Shown: positions 34,990 to 44,616 of the stretch, one piece after another | Position numbering within the stretch: position 1 is the stretch's first letter | Layout: each line of letters opens with the position of its first letter | From: Bin5 sp965221345 | GTDB lineage: Bacteria > Chloroflexota > Anaerolineae > Caldilineales > Caldilineaceae | DNA length: 64,000 nt | Direction: 5' to 3' | Assembly (NCBI GenBank): GCA_965221345.1 | Contig: CBDCSD010000002.1 | Coordinates: forward strand, 2,790,001-2,854,000 | Program-made: the position numbers and the translations under genes | Notes under the pieces: model-generated | What the model was told of the DNA's origin: nothing | What the model saw: only the letters and a program-made list of their open reading frames with translations | Database searches by the model: none

Positions 34990-35625
34990 ATGTGCAGCCC
35001 AATGCGTTCGATCTATCTGTTTCTCTACCGGCTTCTCTACAATGAGTTGGCCTGGGCCTATGATGCAGTGAGTTGGGCTGTCAGTCTCGGACGGTGGGAT
35101 GCCTGGCGCCGGGCGTCCCTGCCATTTGTTCGCGGGAAGCGAATCCTCGAAGTCGGGTTTGGTACGGGAGAGCTGCTGCCGGTCCTGCAGAGAGGGAAGC
35201 GCCGCGTCATCGGTATTGAACCGTCCGCCGCGATGCAGCGCATCACTTGGCAAAAGCTCCGCGAACGGGCGGAGACAGTCCCCTGCGTACAAGGGACCGC
35301 GCAGAACCTGCCCTTTGCCGACAAAGCCTTCGATACGATCGTCAGCGCCTTTCCTGCATCCTATATCCTCGACCAGCGTACCCATCAGGAGTTTGCTCGC
35401 TGTCTCCATCCAGGAGGCCGAATTGTCATTGTTGAGGTGATCCTGGCCGAGCCCGGTCCACTGCTGAGCCTGCCGTTCAAGTTGGTCTTTCCGTTTCCTG
35501 CAGACGCTTTCGAGAGGCTCGATAATGCGGTACAGGCGTCAGGGCTGACCATAGAGGAGCATGTTGTCGGGCGGGGGGCAGTACGACCATTGGTCATCGT
35601 CGTCGAAAAGCGGGTTAGCCAGTGA
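34990..35625 (+). CDS. SAM-dependent methyltransferase (UbiE/type 11)
   Basis: A 211-residue class I methyltransferase. Motif I is RILEVGFGTGELLPVL (residues about 50-65), followed by the acidic end of strand 2 (VIGIEPSAAMQ), the Q-x-A-Q-x-L-P-F segment (GTAQNLPFADKAFDTIV) and motif III (FARCLHPGGRIVIVEV). The N-terminal helix has LYRLLYNELAWAYDAVSW, as in many small-molecule methylases. It ends within the start of the next gene (GTGA overlap), so the two are coupled. The substrate is unknown. Confidence 0.88.
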   Translation: MCSPMRSIYLFLYRLLYNELAWAYDAVSWAVSLGRWDAWRRASLPFVRGKRILEVGFGTGELLPVLQRGKRRVIGIEPSAAMQRITWQKLRERAETVPCVQGTAQNLPFADKAFDTIVSAFPASYILDQRTHQEFARCLHPGGRIVIVEVILAEPGPLLSLPFKLVFPFPADAFERLDNAVQASGLTIEEHVVGRGAVRPLVIVVEKRVSQ

Positions 35626-36428
35626 GCCCGTCTTCCGTCTATGCTCGATTTGCTGGCGGGCTGTCCTCCCCCTGGCTCCAGTCCACGAGCGGGACCGGCT
35701 TTCTGCGACCCGGCGGTGCCGGCCTCCTCTTGGGGAACGACCCGGCAACTGATCAGGTCTACACCAACGCGCAGATTGACGACTACCGGGACCTCTCCCG
35801 CGCCGACTTTCTGTGGCGGCCTCCCCTACGACTAAACTTACGGGCCCGCTTTTCCCACGACAGCGGGCAAATCACCGGAACCGCCGGCTTTGGCTTCTGG
35901 AACGACCCTCTGCGCATGACCGGCCTGCGCCGGCTCGCTTTGCCCCAAGCCCTCTGGTTCTTCTATGCCGGCCCGGATGCCGACATGCGCATGGCACTGG
36001 ATCAGCCGGGTTGGGGTTGGAAGGCTGCTGTCATCGACACCCGCACCTGTAAATTTCTGGCGAGGGCGCCCCTTCTTGCCCTGGCCCCTCCACTGATGCG
36101 AGTGCCCCGTCTGTATCGTTGGCTGTGGCCATCATTTCAGAAGGCAGCGGGAATCGCCGAACGACTGCTCCCCGCCGCCTTGCAGGACTGGCACGTCTAC
36201 ACCATCGACTGGCAGCGGGACCGGGCACGCTTTTTTTTGGATGGAGGGCTGTTGCTGGAAACATCCCATGCGCCTGCCGGTCCACTTGGGCTTGTCGTCT
36301 GGTTGGACAACCAATTCCTACAGATTGCGCCTTGGGGTCATTTCCGTTGGGGACTCGTGGCGAAGGAAGAAGCCCAACGGCTGGAGATCGACTGGCTGGC
36401 GGTCGAAAGAGTAGCCGGCTCAGCGTGA
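35622..36428 (+). CDS. Unknown protein with concanavalin-like (GH16/LamG-like) features
   Basis: A 268-residue protein starting at GTG, overlapping the methyltransferase stop. It alternates beta-rich segments (GGAGLLLGN, LRLNLRARFSHDSGQITGTAGFGFWND) with WHVYTIDWQRDRARFFLDGGLLLET and GPLGLVVWLDNQF near the end. The last two are the inner-strand pattern of lectin/glucanase jelly rolls (H-x-Y-x-I-x-W then F-x-D-G). No signal peptide and no GH16 catalytic E-x-D-x-x-E are visible. A family cannot be named with confidence; the coupling suggests that it works with the methyltransferase. Confidence 0.6.
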   Translation: MSPSSVYARFAGGLSSPWLQSTSGTGFLRPGGAGLLLGNDPATDQVYTNAQIDDYRDLSRADFLWRPPLRLNLRARFSHDSGQITGTAGFGFWNDPLRMTGLRRLALPQALWFFYAGPDADMRMALDQPGWGWKAAVIDTRTCKFLARAPLLALAPPLMRVPRLYRWLWPSFQKAAGIAERLLPAALQDWHVYTIDWQRDRARFFLDGGLLLETSHAPAGPLGLVVWLDNQFLQIAPWGHFRWGLVAKEEAQRLEIDWLAVERVAGSA

Positions 36429-36486
36429 ACAGACTTGATCAGGCGTCGACCAATCTGGGGAATACACGGCCCGTTTTACTCAGCAA

Positions 36487-37638
36487 CTAGCCAAATCGTA
36501 CTTTTGAAGAGTCGGTGCCACTGGCACCGGTCACGCGGAACGCCTCTACAATCTGAGGGTTGAGCCGATGTCCCGACCCCGGCTCCTGCGACAACAGCAA
36601 GTGGCCCTCTTCAATTCGTTCCGGCGGTGACAGAAGGTCCGAGCGCCAGTCGACCTCGCCCCAGGCATATTCCAGGATATAGAAGTTGGGCCAGGTGGCG
36701 GCTGCCTGGGCGGTGGCAGCGGTCGAGAGCGGCCCCGCCGGGTTATGGGGTGCGACCAGAACCTGGCTCATGCGTGCAGCCGCAGCAATTTCGTTCAATT
36801 CCAGGATTCCGCCGCAATGTTTCACATCCGGCATAATTACATCCACGCAACGCTGCGCGGTAAATGGGCGAAAGCCTTCGACGCCGAAAACACTCTCCGC
36901 CGACGCGATCGGCTGGGGGACGCGGCCCGCTACCGCGGCCAGACCGTCCGTATCGGTATGCGCCACCGGCTCCTCATACCAGAAAAGGTTTGACTCTGCT
37001 AGTTCCTGCCCCACGATAACTGCTTCCGATACTTCCATGCGGCTGTGGCAGTCGACCGCCAACTCGATGCCGTCGCCGATCGCCTTGCGCACGGACCGTA
37101 CGCGCTCGACGCCTGGCCGCCAGTCTGCCCTGGGACCGGTTCGGAAGCAATAGGGGTGCCTCAACTCGTCGAAAGGCGCCATTTTGATGGCGGTAAAACC
37201 TTCGTCCACGGCTTGGCGCGCCGCCCGCGCAAATCCTTCCAGCGAGCGATCCAAGACATGGCGGTTGATGTTGGCGTAGAGCCGCAGACGTTTGCGGACA
37301 GCTCCGCCGAAGAGGACATGCAGCGGTACACCCAAAGATTGCGCCAGCAGATCCCAAAGTGCCTGTTCCAGTCCGCTGAGCGCCGTGTTGTAGACGCGTC
37401 CGCCGTCTTTGCGGCGCAGCATTTGCCGTATGCGGGCGATTTGCCGCGGGTCTTCACCAACCAGAGTCTGGCCGAACTGCTCAACTGCGGCAACGCAGAG
37501 CGCGTCGTTGCCGCTATGGCTGGCTTCGCCCACACCGTTTATTCCTGCGTCGGTCTCGACGACAACATGCAGCCAGTCTCCCCGGTGATTGACGTGGACG
37601 ACGAGAGTGGAAACTGACACGATCTTCACGGCGTTCAC
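36487..37638 (-). CDS. Enolase-superfamily sugar-acid dehydratase (mandelate racemase/MLE family)
   Basis: A 383-residue enolase-superfamily protein. After the capping domain (residues 1-125) the barrel carries Lys in GFTAIKMAPF, metal ligands Asp in AVDCHSRM, Glu in YEEPV and Glu in ASAESVFG, then Asp in MPDVKHCGG and His in APHNPAGPLSTAA. The C-H-S and A-P-H-N-P signatures fit the galactonate/mannonate dehydratase side of the family, which removes water from a sugar acid. It is not the missing o-succinylbenzoate synthase, whose K-x-K pair is absent. It follows an SDR gene on the same strand, a common sugar-acid pairing. Confidence 0.88.
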   Translation of the reverse strand: MNAVKIVSVSTLVVHVNHRGDWLHVVVETDAGINGVGEASHSGNDALCVAAVEQFGQTLVGEDPRQIARIRQMLRRKDGGRVYNTALSGLEQALWDLLAQSLGVPLHVLFGGAVRKRLRLYANINRHVLDRSLEGFARAARQAVDEGFTAIKMAPFDELRHPYCFRTGPRADWRPGVERVRSVRKAIGDGIELAVDCHSRMEVSEAVIVGQELAESNLFWYEEPVAHTDTDGLAAVAGRVPQPIASAESVFGVEGFRPFTAQRCVDVIMPDVKHCGGILELNEIAAAARMSQVLVAPHNPAGPLSTAATAQAAATWPNFYILEYAWGEVDWRSDLLSPPERIEEGHLLLSQEPGSGHRLNPQIVEAFRVTGASGTDSSKVRFG

Positions 37639-37747
37639 TTCCTTCCGGTTTGCATGCCAAAAATTTCAGGTGGATTTCCATATCGGCAAACGCCGATTTG
37701 CGGCCAGAAGAACGATAGGATTCCAGCCCTTGATAACAGGTCTAACG

Positions 37748-38569
37748 TTAATGCGCCGTCCATCCCCCGTCAATGGTGACTCCGGCGCCGGTAACGAAGC
37801 TGGACGCGTCGCTGGCCAGGAAAACGGCCAATCCCCCGATTTCGTCCAGGTCCCCCCAGCGTCCGAGAGGGATCCTGGCGATAAACTCCCTGTACTTCTC
37901 CGGATCCTGCTCCAGAGCCAGATTCATCTCGGTGGAAAAAGGGCCAGGCAGCATCGCGTTGACAGTTATGCCGAACGGCGCCCACTCCAATGCCAACACG
38001 CGGGTCATCTGCCATACGGCCCCTTTGCTGGAGGCATACGGCGTGCGCTCTGGCAGGGCGATGACAGAAAGCGCGGAGCCGATGTTTATGACCCGACCGT
38101 ACCTTTGCGCTTTCAAGTGACCGGCCGCGGCTCGGCAGAAGTTCCAAACTCCATTGACGTTTGTGTCCATCACTCTTTGAAATTCTTCGGGTTGCAGCTC
38201 ATCAATCGGGCCGCGGATGTTGATGCCGGCGTTGTTGACCAATATGTGCAGGCCGCCGAAGTCTGCAATCACCTGCTGTACGACCTGCGATGCCTGCTCG
38301 TGGTCGCTGACTTCGCAGGCGTAGCCGCGTACTTTGGCAATCGGCTCCTGCGTCGAAACGCCATTCTCGGCGTTGGCCGCCCGCGAATCATCAAGCGACT
38401 GAGCGATCTCCTCTGCAGTCTGGTCTGCGCGGCCTTGATCTCTACTCGTGAGAGCGACCGATGCGCCGGCCTCCGCCAAGGCCAGGGCCATCTGCTTGCC
38501 CAGCCCTCGGTTGCCGCCGGTGACGAGGGCGACCCGGTCGGTGAGTTTGAATTTGTCGAGAACGGACAT
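37748..38569 (-). CDS. SDR-family oxidoreductase
   Basis: A 273-residue short-chain dehydrogenase/reductase. The cofactor motif is VALVTGGNRGLGKQMA (TGxxxGxG), with NNAG in HILVNNAGINIRG, catalytic Ser in INIGSALSV, Tyr-x3-Lys in TPYASSKGAV, and the C-terminal GAGVTIDGGWTAH. It belongs to the gluconate 5-dehydrogenase/FabG-like group. It is encoded 109 bases upstream of the enolase-superfamily gene on the same strand, so a joint role in oxidising a sugar or sugar acid before dehydration is reasonable. Confidence 0.92.
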   Translation of the reverse strand: MSVLDKFKLTDRVALVTGGNRGLGKQMALALAEAGASVALTSRDQGRADQTAEEIAQSLDDSRAANAENGVSTQEPIAKVRGYACEVSDHEQASQVVQQVIADFGGLHILVNNAGINIRGPIDELQPEEFQRVMDTNVNGVWNFCRAAAGHLKAQRYGRVINIGSALSVIALPERTPYASSKGAVWQMTRVLALEWAPFGITVNAMLPGPFSTEMNLALEQDPEKYREFIARIPLGRWGDLDEIGGLAVFLASDASSFVTGAGVTIDGGWTAH

Positions 38570-38681
38570 AGGAATTCTCCGGCTATCTAGAAACGAGAGG
38601 ACTCTACCATTTACTTTTCACTATCCGCCAGAAAGAAGCTATCATAACCTACATGTCCGGCGGGGAGCGGGACGTGTCAAA

Positions 38682-38711
38682 TTGCTCGCGCCTTCCACAA
38701 GCCACTATACA
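38682..38711 (+). promoter_or_regulatory. Candidate promoter for the HisN-like gene
   Basis: TTGCTC (38682-38687) and TATACA (38706-38711) are 18 bases apart in the divergent gap, giving a predicted start site about 15 bases before the ATG at 38732. The -10 matches five of six consensus bases; the -35 is weak. Confidence 0.3.
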
Positions 38712-38731
38712 CTAACAGCAGGTGTACTACC

Positions 38732-39517
<786 letters not shown>

Positions 39518-39600
39518 GCGGAATATTGGAGTTGAAGTCCATTCTGATGCACTGTAAGTCCGAGGCCATCTGGTCCTGAATCCAAGGGGGGAGGTGAACC

Positions 39601-40368
39601 ATGCTGTTGAAAGATAAAGTAGCTCTAATTACAGGCGCGGCTTCTGGCATCGGCCGGGCAACCGCCCACCTCTTTGCCAGGGAGGGGGCCAAGGTCGTTG
39701 CCGTAGATATCAACGAGACGGCAGGACTTGAGACCGTCCGGACCATCCACCAGGCCGCGGGCGAGGCAATCTTCATTCGAGGCGACGTGGGCGTACTTGG
39801 CGAAGTGGAAGCGATGGTTCAGGCCGGAATCGATCATTTTGACCGGTTGGATATCGTTCACAGCAATGCAGCCTCCTATGTCATGGGCCAGGCAACCGCG
39901 ATCAGCGAGGACGATTGGGATCGCACGCTCAATGTCTGCCTGAAGGCCACCTGGATGCTGGCCCGCTGCGCCTTTCCGCACATGTTGGGCCAGGGCGCAG
40001 GCGCCCTGGTGATCACCGGCTCGGTCCACGCTCTGCGGGGATTCTCCGACTTTACGGCTTACCAGGCTGCCAAGGGCGGTCTGCTGGCACTGACCCGGGC
40101 GCTGGCCGCGGACTACGCGCCTGAAATCAGAGTGAACACGGTCCTCCCGGGCGCGATTGAGACCGGCATCGAAGAAAGGAACACCAGGGGCGACCGCGTC
40201 AAAGTCGCCCCACTGTGCCCTCTGAAGCGTAATGGACGCCCAGAGGAGATCGCGCAAGCGGCGCTGTTTCTTGCCTCCGACATGTCCAGCTATATGACGG
40301 GGAGCCACCTGGTGGTCGATGGCGGTCTGAGTTCGATTATCCAGATGGCTGACGAAATTTCGTATTAG
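39601..40368 (+). CDS. SDR-family oxidoreductase
   Basis: A 255-residue short-chain dehydrogenase. The cofactor loop VALITGAASGIGRATA, the acidic VVAVDINE that selects NAD(H), catalytic Ser in VITGSVHAL, Tyr-x3-Lys in TAYQAAKGGL and the closing GSHLVVDGGLSS are present. The usual NNAG is replaced by HSNAAS. GGAGG lies eight bases before the ATG. It follows the HisN-like gene on the same strand. The substrate is unknown. Confidence 0.92.
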   Translation: MLLKDKVALITGAASGIGRATAHLFAREGAKVVAVDINETAGLETVRTIHQAAGEAIFIRGDVGVLGEVEAMVQAGIDHFDRLDIVHSNAASYVMGQATAISEDDWDRTLNVCLKATWMLARCAFPHMLGQGAGALVITGSVHALRGFSDFTAYQAAKGGLLALTRALAADYAPEIRVNTVLPGAIETGIEERNTRGDRVKVAPLCPLKRNGRPEEIAQAALFLASDMSSYMTGSHLVVDGGLSSIIQMADEISY

Positions 40369-40593
40369 CCCCTTGCGAATGAGCTGTTTTCAGCTTCGTC
40401 GGCTTGGTCGCGGCAGAATATTAGCGCTGTTTCGGCTTCTACAGCGGTGACACTTCCCACTGTCTATGGTACTATTCCGGACAAGAGTGAATGCAACTGA
40501 TATCTACTCTCAATCTCCATCGCCACCCGGCCGAATCGATCAGCCGTCCCGCCCGGGGTATGGCGAAACCTTACGACAAAGCGAGACCTGACC

Positions 40594-40959
40594 ATGAGCG
40601 AAAAAACTGTCCTTCCCGCCGCTGACGCAACCGTCCAGGAGTTCGACTGGGGTGAGTTGGTCTGGTATGCAAATCGAAAATTGGGCAACAGTGCCACGAT
40701 GACCTTCGGGCGCGCTGTCCTCAAAGGCGGGCACGAAAACTTCCGCCATTCCCACCCCAACTGTGAAGAGATCCTGCATGTGCTCAGCGGGCGTATTATT
40801 CACTCACTGGGGGACGAGGTCTTCCCCATGGGGCCCGGGGACACGATAGTGATTCCGGCCAATGTCGTCCATAACGCCAGCAATGACGGCGACGACCCCG
40901 CCATAATGACGATCCTCTTCTCCACACCGGATCGTGAAACCATTGTGGCTGACGAATGA
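40594..40959 (+). CDS. Cupin-domain protein
   Basis: A 121-residue single-domain cupin. Motif 1 is seen as FRHSHPNCEEILHVLSGRI (H-x-H-x3-E-x6-G) and motif 2 as GPGDTIVIPANVVHNASN (P-x2-x4-H). Together they provide three His and one Glu as metal ligands. Such small cupins act as isomerases, dioxygenases or sugar-binding sensors. It is followed by a desaturase gene 32 bases downstream. Confidence 0.88.
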   Translation: MSEKTVLPAADATVQEFDWGELVWYANRKLGNSATMTFGRAVLKGGHENFRHSHPNCEEILHVLSGRIIHSLGDEVFPMGPGDTIVIPANVVHNASNDGDDPAIMTILFSTPDRETIVADE

Positions 40960-40991
40960 ACACTTAATACCGGCGCTAAAGGAGGTACAAG

Positions 40992-42077
40992 ATGCCTGCC
41001 ACCGAACCGACGCGGAAGTTTCGAGATCCTGTGAAGATTGCCTGGTATCGCGTTCCCGTGGCGCGCGCAGAACTCAACGCGCTCAATCAACGCGATGACT
41101 GGCAGGGAACGCTGCAGGTCGCCGGCCATTTGGGCCTGGTTGCGATGACCGGCCTCGCGGCCTGGTATGCGGCTGCCCATTTGCCGCTGTTTGCGCTGCT
41201 CCTGATCCTGCTTTTGCACTGCACCTTTTACGTCTTTCTCTACAACGGTTCCCATGAACTCTCGCACAATACGGTTTTCAAGACAAAGATGCTGAACATT
41301 CTGTTCATGCGCATTTTCAGTTTTCTTGTCTGGCGCAACCATCTGATGTTTTCCACCAGCCACGTTGAGCATCACAAATACACGCTGCATCCTCCCGACG
41401 ATCTGGAAGTGGAACTGCCGATGGAACTGACTGTGGCAGGCTTCCTGAAAAACGCAGTGGTGAATCCATGGAATCTCTATGACGCGGTCAGGGTGACCAT
41501 CCGCCTCAGCCTCGGCCGCCTGGAGGGTGAATGGGAGCACGCACTCTTCCCGCCGGAAGCAGCGCAAAAGCGGCGGGAGCTCTTTGCCTGGGCGCGCCTG
41601 CTTCTGTTGGGACACGGGCTGATTCTGGCAGTTTCCATCTACTTTGGCTGGTGGCTTCTCCCCGTCCTGATCTCCTTGGCCCCCTTCTGCGGCGGCTGGC
41701 TGCGCTACCTGTGCAACAACCTGCAACACGCCGGCCTCCAGGATAACGTGCCCGACTTTCGCCTCTGCTGCCGCACGGTCTACCTCAATCCCTTCACCAG
41801 TTTCCTATACTGGCAGATGAACTATCACACCGAACATCACATGTATGCCGGCGTGCCCTGTTACAATCTGCCTAAGCTGCACCGGCGCATTGAGTCGGAA
41901 ATGCCGGAATGCAAACGGGGCCTGCTGGCGGCGTGGAAAGAGATTATCGTGATCATGCGCAAGCAGAAAGCCGATCCGGCCTATCAGCATGTTCCCGACC
42001 TGCCCCCGCCCGCGCCGGAATCAAGACAGCCAGCAGGCCGGCAATCGCCAGCCCTCGCGAGTGTCGTACGACCATGA
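40992..42077 (+). CDS. Fatty acid desaturase-family membrane protein
   Basis: A 361-residue integral membrane di-iron enzyme. Three histidine boxes are in the expected order and orientation: HELSHN (about residue 93), HVEHH (about 128) and HTEHH near residue 280. About four hydrophobic spans flank them (MTGLAAWYAAAHLPLFALLLILLLH; LLLLGHGLILAVSIYF). These enzymes insert double bonds or hydroxyls into acyl chains or carotenoid-like lipids. GGAGG precedes the ATG by six bases. The C-terminal 25 residues are a proline-rich tail. The substrate is unknown. Confidence 0.9.
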   Translation: MPATEPTRKFRDPVKIAWYRVPVARAELNALNQRDDWQGTLQVAGHLGLVAMTGLAAWYAAAHLPLFALLLILLLHCTFYVFLYNGSHELSHNTVFKTKMLNILFMRIFSFLVWRNHLMFSTSHVEHHKYTLHPPDDLEVELPMELTVAGFLKNAVVNPWNLYDAVRVTIRLSLGRLEGEWEHALFPPEAAQKRRELFAWARLLLLGHGLILAVSIYFGWWLLPVLISLAPFCGGWLRYLCNNLQHAGLQDNVPDFRLCCRTVYLNPFTSFLYWQMNYHTEHHMYAGVPCYNLPKLHRRIESEMPECKRGLLAAWKEIIVIMRKQKADPAYQHVPDLPPPAPESRQPAGRQSPALASVVRP

Positions 42078-42152
42078 TGCTACCTGCCCAATCCTGCTAC
42101 AGGATAGATCGACCATCGACCCGAAAGAATTGAACCTACCAGGAGAACCGCA

Positions 42153-43211
42153 ATGACGGAATGCACGCTATATGTTGGCACCTACACTAAGAAAGATAGC
42201 GAAGGCATTTACATCTATCGCTTTGATACAGAAACAGGCGCTCTGAGGCAGGAAGGTGTCGTCGCCGGGCACAATGATCCCTCCTTTCTGACATTCCACC
42301 CGCAAGGGCACGTACTCTACGCAGTATCTGAGGATATGGAGGCCGGACAGGTCAGCAGCTTTGCCATCGACCCGGCTTCCGGCGGTCTGACCTTCCTCAA
42401 CCGGCAGCCCACCCACGGCACTTCGCCCTGCCACCTGGTCGTTGAACCGGGCGGCGACACGCTCGTCGTGGCCAACTACTACAGCGGCAATGTCGCGGTC
42501 TACCCTTTGAACGCAGACGGCACCGTCGGTGATCCGGTGCAGAACATTCAACACCACGGCAGCGGCCCCAATCAGGAGCGGCAGGAAGCGGCCCACGCCC
42601 ACTCCACCACCATGAGCCCTGATGGCAGCCGCGTCTATGTGGCCGACCTGGGTATCGACAAGGTGATGATTTATCGCATCGTCAACGGGCGATTGGAAGC
42701 CAACCAACCGGACCACGTTGCAGTGCATAGCGGAGCCGGCCCGCGCCATTTTGACTTCCATCCCAACGGACGGTTCGCCTACATTATCAATGAACTCGAC
42801 CTGACGGTGACGGTGTGCGCCTTCGACGCCGGCACCGGCGCGCTGAACCCGATACAGACCCATACGACGCTGCCCGAAGATGTCGTCGACCGCAGCGGTT
42901 ACAGTTGCGCCGACATTCATGTTTCGCCTGATGGCCGCTTCGTCTACGGATCGAACCGGGGCCACCACACCATCGCCATATTCTCCGTTGACCAGGACAG
43001 CGGCCGACTGACCGCAGCAGGCCATGCTTCGACGCGGGGACAGACGCCCCGCAACTTTACGCTCGATCCGTCCGGCGCCTGGCTGCTGGCCGCGAACCAG
43101 GACACGGATGATATCAGCGTTTTCAGTCGCGATGCCGACAGCGGCCAACTCACGCCCGTCGGCGACATGGTCTGGGCGCCGATGCCGGTCTGCCTGAAGT
43201 TCGGCCCGTAG
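42153..43211 (+). CDS. Seven-bladed beta-propeller lactonase (6-phosphogluconolactonase-like)
   Basis: A 352-residue propeller of the lactonase family. Repeated blades are visible with recurrent DPSFLTFHPQGHVLYAVSE, PSGAWLLAANQDTDDISVF and RPHFDFHPNG-like segments, and the conserved HAHSTTMSPDGSRVYVADLG metal/active-site blade. Members hydrolyse 6-phosphogluconolactone or other sugar lactones; no signal peptide is present, so it is cytoplasmic. GGAGA lies nine bases before the ATG. It lies among sugar-oxidising enzymes that would generate such lactones. Confidence 0.9.
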   Translation: MTECTLYVGTYTKKDSEGIYIYRFDTETGALRQEGVVAGHNDPSFLTFHPQGHVLYAVSEDMEAGQVSSFAIDPASGGLTFLNRQPTHGTSPCHLVVEPGGDTLVVANYYSGNVAVYPLNADGTVGDPVQNIQHHGSGPNQERQEAAHAHSTTMSPDGSRVYVADLGIDKVMIYRIVNGRLEANQPDHVAVHSGAGPRHFDFHPNGRFAYIINELDLTVTVCAFDAGTGALNPIQTHTTLPEDVVDRSGYSCADIHVSPDGRFVYGSNRGHHTIAIFSVDQDSGRLTAAGHASTRGQTPRNFTLDPSGAWLLAANQDTDDISVFSRDADSGQLTPVGDMVWAPMPVCLKFGP

Positions 43212-43232
43212 TCTGCACAGAAGGAGCAGCTC

Positions 43233-44492
43233 TTGCAATTTGGCATCTTTTACGAGCACCAACTGCCCCGGCCGTGGGCGGAGGACAGCGAACATCGCCT
43301 CCTCAAAGAGGCGCTGGATCAGGTCGAGCTGGCAGATCGGCTTGGCATCGACTACGCCTGGGAGGTTGAGCATCACTTTCTGGAAGAGTACTCCCACTCC
43401 TCCGCGCCCGAGGTCTTTCTGGCCGCCTGCAGCCAGCGCACAAGCCAGATCCGGCTGGGCCATGGCATCGTGCTCATGCCGAGCGGCTTCAATCATCCCG
43501 CGCGTGTGGCCGAGCGCATCGCTACCCTCGATCTGATCAGTGATGGGCGCGTGGAGTGGGGGACCGGTTCCTCCAGCAGCCGCAGCGAACTGGAAGGATT
43601 CGGCATCGACCCGGAGCAGAAGCATCTGATGTGGGAGGAATCGGTGCGGGAGGCGGCCAAGATGATGGTGATGGAGCCGTATGCCGGCTTCGACGGCCAG
43701 AGCTTTGCCATGCCCCCGCGCAATGTCGTGCCCAAGCCGCTGCAAAAGCCCCATCCGCCGCTATGGTTGGCCTGCTCGAACCGGGAGACGATCAAAATCG
43801 CGGCCCGCTACGGCATGGGCGCGCTGACCTTTTCCTTTATCGATCCCGCCGGCGCTTCCCACTGGGTAGAGGAGTACTACGAGACTTTTGAGCGGGAGTG
43901 TAATCCTATCGGCAGGACGGTCAATCCCAACATCGCGGTCGTAGCCGGTTTTATGCTTCACGAGGACAGTAGCGAGGCGGAGCGCCGAGGGGCGCGTAAC
44001 TTCCAGTTCTTCGGCCACGCCCTCAGCCATTTCTATATTACGGGCAGCCACGTGCCCGGCGATTTCGACATTTGGAAGGACTTTCAGCGCAACATGCCGG
44101 AGAAATATGAACCGGCGGCCGGAATCGGCAACCCGTCCCAGGTACGCAAAAATCTGGAGGCTCTGGAGGACGCGGGCGTGGACCAGGTAGTGTTCGTGCA
44201 GCAGGCCGGCAATAACCGCCACGAGCATATCTGCGAGTCTTTGGAACTGTTCGCCGAACAGGTGATGCCCACCTTCAAAGAGCGGCACGAACTGCGCCAA
44301 CAGAGCAAGGCGGACAGGCTGGCGCCCGCCATAGAACGGGCAATGCAGCGCGTCCCCGATCTTCCCCAGGTGGACGGTCTGCCCGCTCTCGACGCCTACC
44401 CCGTCCTGGCGGCCAAAGCCGGCTTGGCCGAACAACCGCAACGTCCAACCGATGGCGACAATATCGTCACCGCGATCTCCGGGCGCGGGTGA
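43233..44492 (+). CDS. LLM-class flavin-dependent oxidoreductase
   Basis: A 419-residue luciferase-like monooxygenase. The start is TTG at 43233 with AAGGAG six bases upstream. The barrel segments FGIFYEHQLPRPW, DYAWEVEHHFLEEYSH, RIRLGHGIVLMP-like QIRLGHGIVLMPSGF, ERIATLDLISDGRVEWGTG and PHPPLWLACSNRETI are characteristic of bacterial luciferase-fold F420- or FMN-dependent enzymes. They oxidise aldehydes, alkanes or sulfonates; no reductase partner is adjacent. The C-terminal 70 residues are extra and polar. It follows the lactonase by 21 bases. Confidence 0.9.
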   Translation: MQFGIFYEHQLPRPWAEDSEHRLLKEALDQVELADRLGIDYAWEVEHHFLEEYSHSSAPEVFLAACSQRTSQIRLGHGIVLMPSGFNHPARVAERIATLDLISDGRVEWGTGSSSSRSELEGFGIDPEQKHLMWEESVREAAKMMVMEPYAGFDGQSFAMPPRNVVPKPLQKPHPPLWLACSNRETIKIAARYGMGALTFSFIDPAGASHWVEEYYETFERECNPIGRTVNPNIAVVAGFMLHEDSSEAERRGARNFQFFGHALSHFYITGSHVPGDFDIWKDFQRNMPEKYEPAAGIGNPSQVRKNLEALEDAGVDQVVFVQQAGNNRHEHICESLELFAEQVMPTFKERHELRQQSKADRLAPAIERAMQRVPDLPQVDGLPALDAYPVLAAKAGLAEQPQRPTDGDNIVTAISGRG

Positions 44493-44616
44493 CTCTGCAC
44501 TGCCGTCCTGGTCCTGTGGTCCCATCAAATTTTGTGACTAGCGAGCGGAGAACCGTGCGAAAACCGATTGCTATCAGAAATCAAGTGATTCTTGCGTTTA
44601 CGGTGACAGCTTGGAG

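Noticed and set aside
36487..37638. Assignment as the missing MenC
   Set aside because: The K-x-K pair of the o-succinylbenzoate synthase group is absent, and the C-H-S and A-P-H-N-P motifs fit sugar-acid dehydratases.
37686..37701. GCAAA-N6-TTTGC repeat upstream of the enolase-superfamily gene as an operator
   Set aside because: Five-base arms are too short to distinguish from chance in a window of this size.
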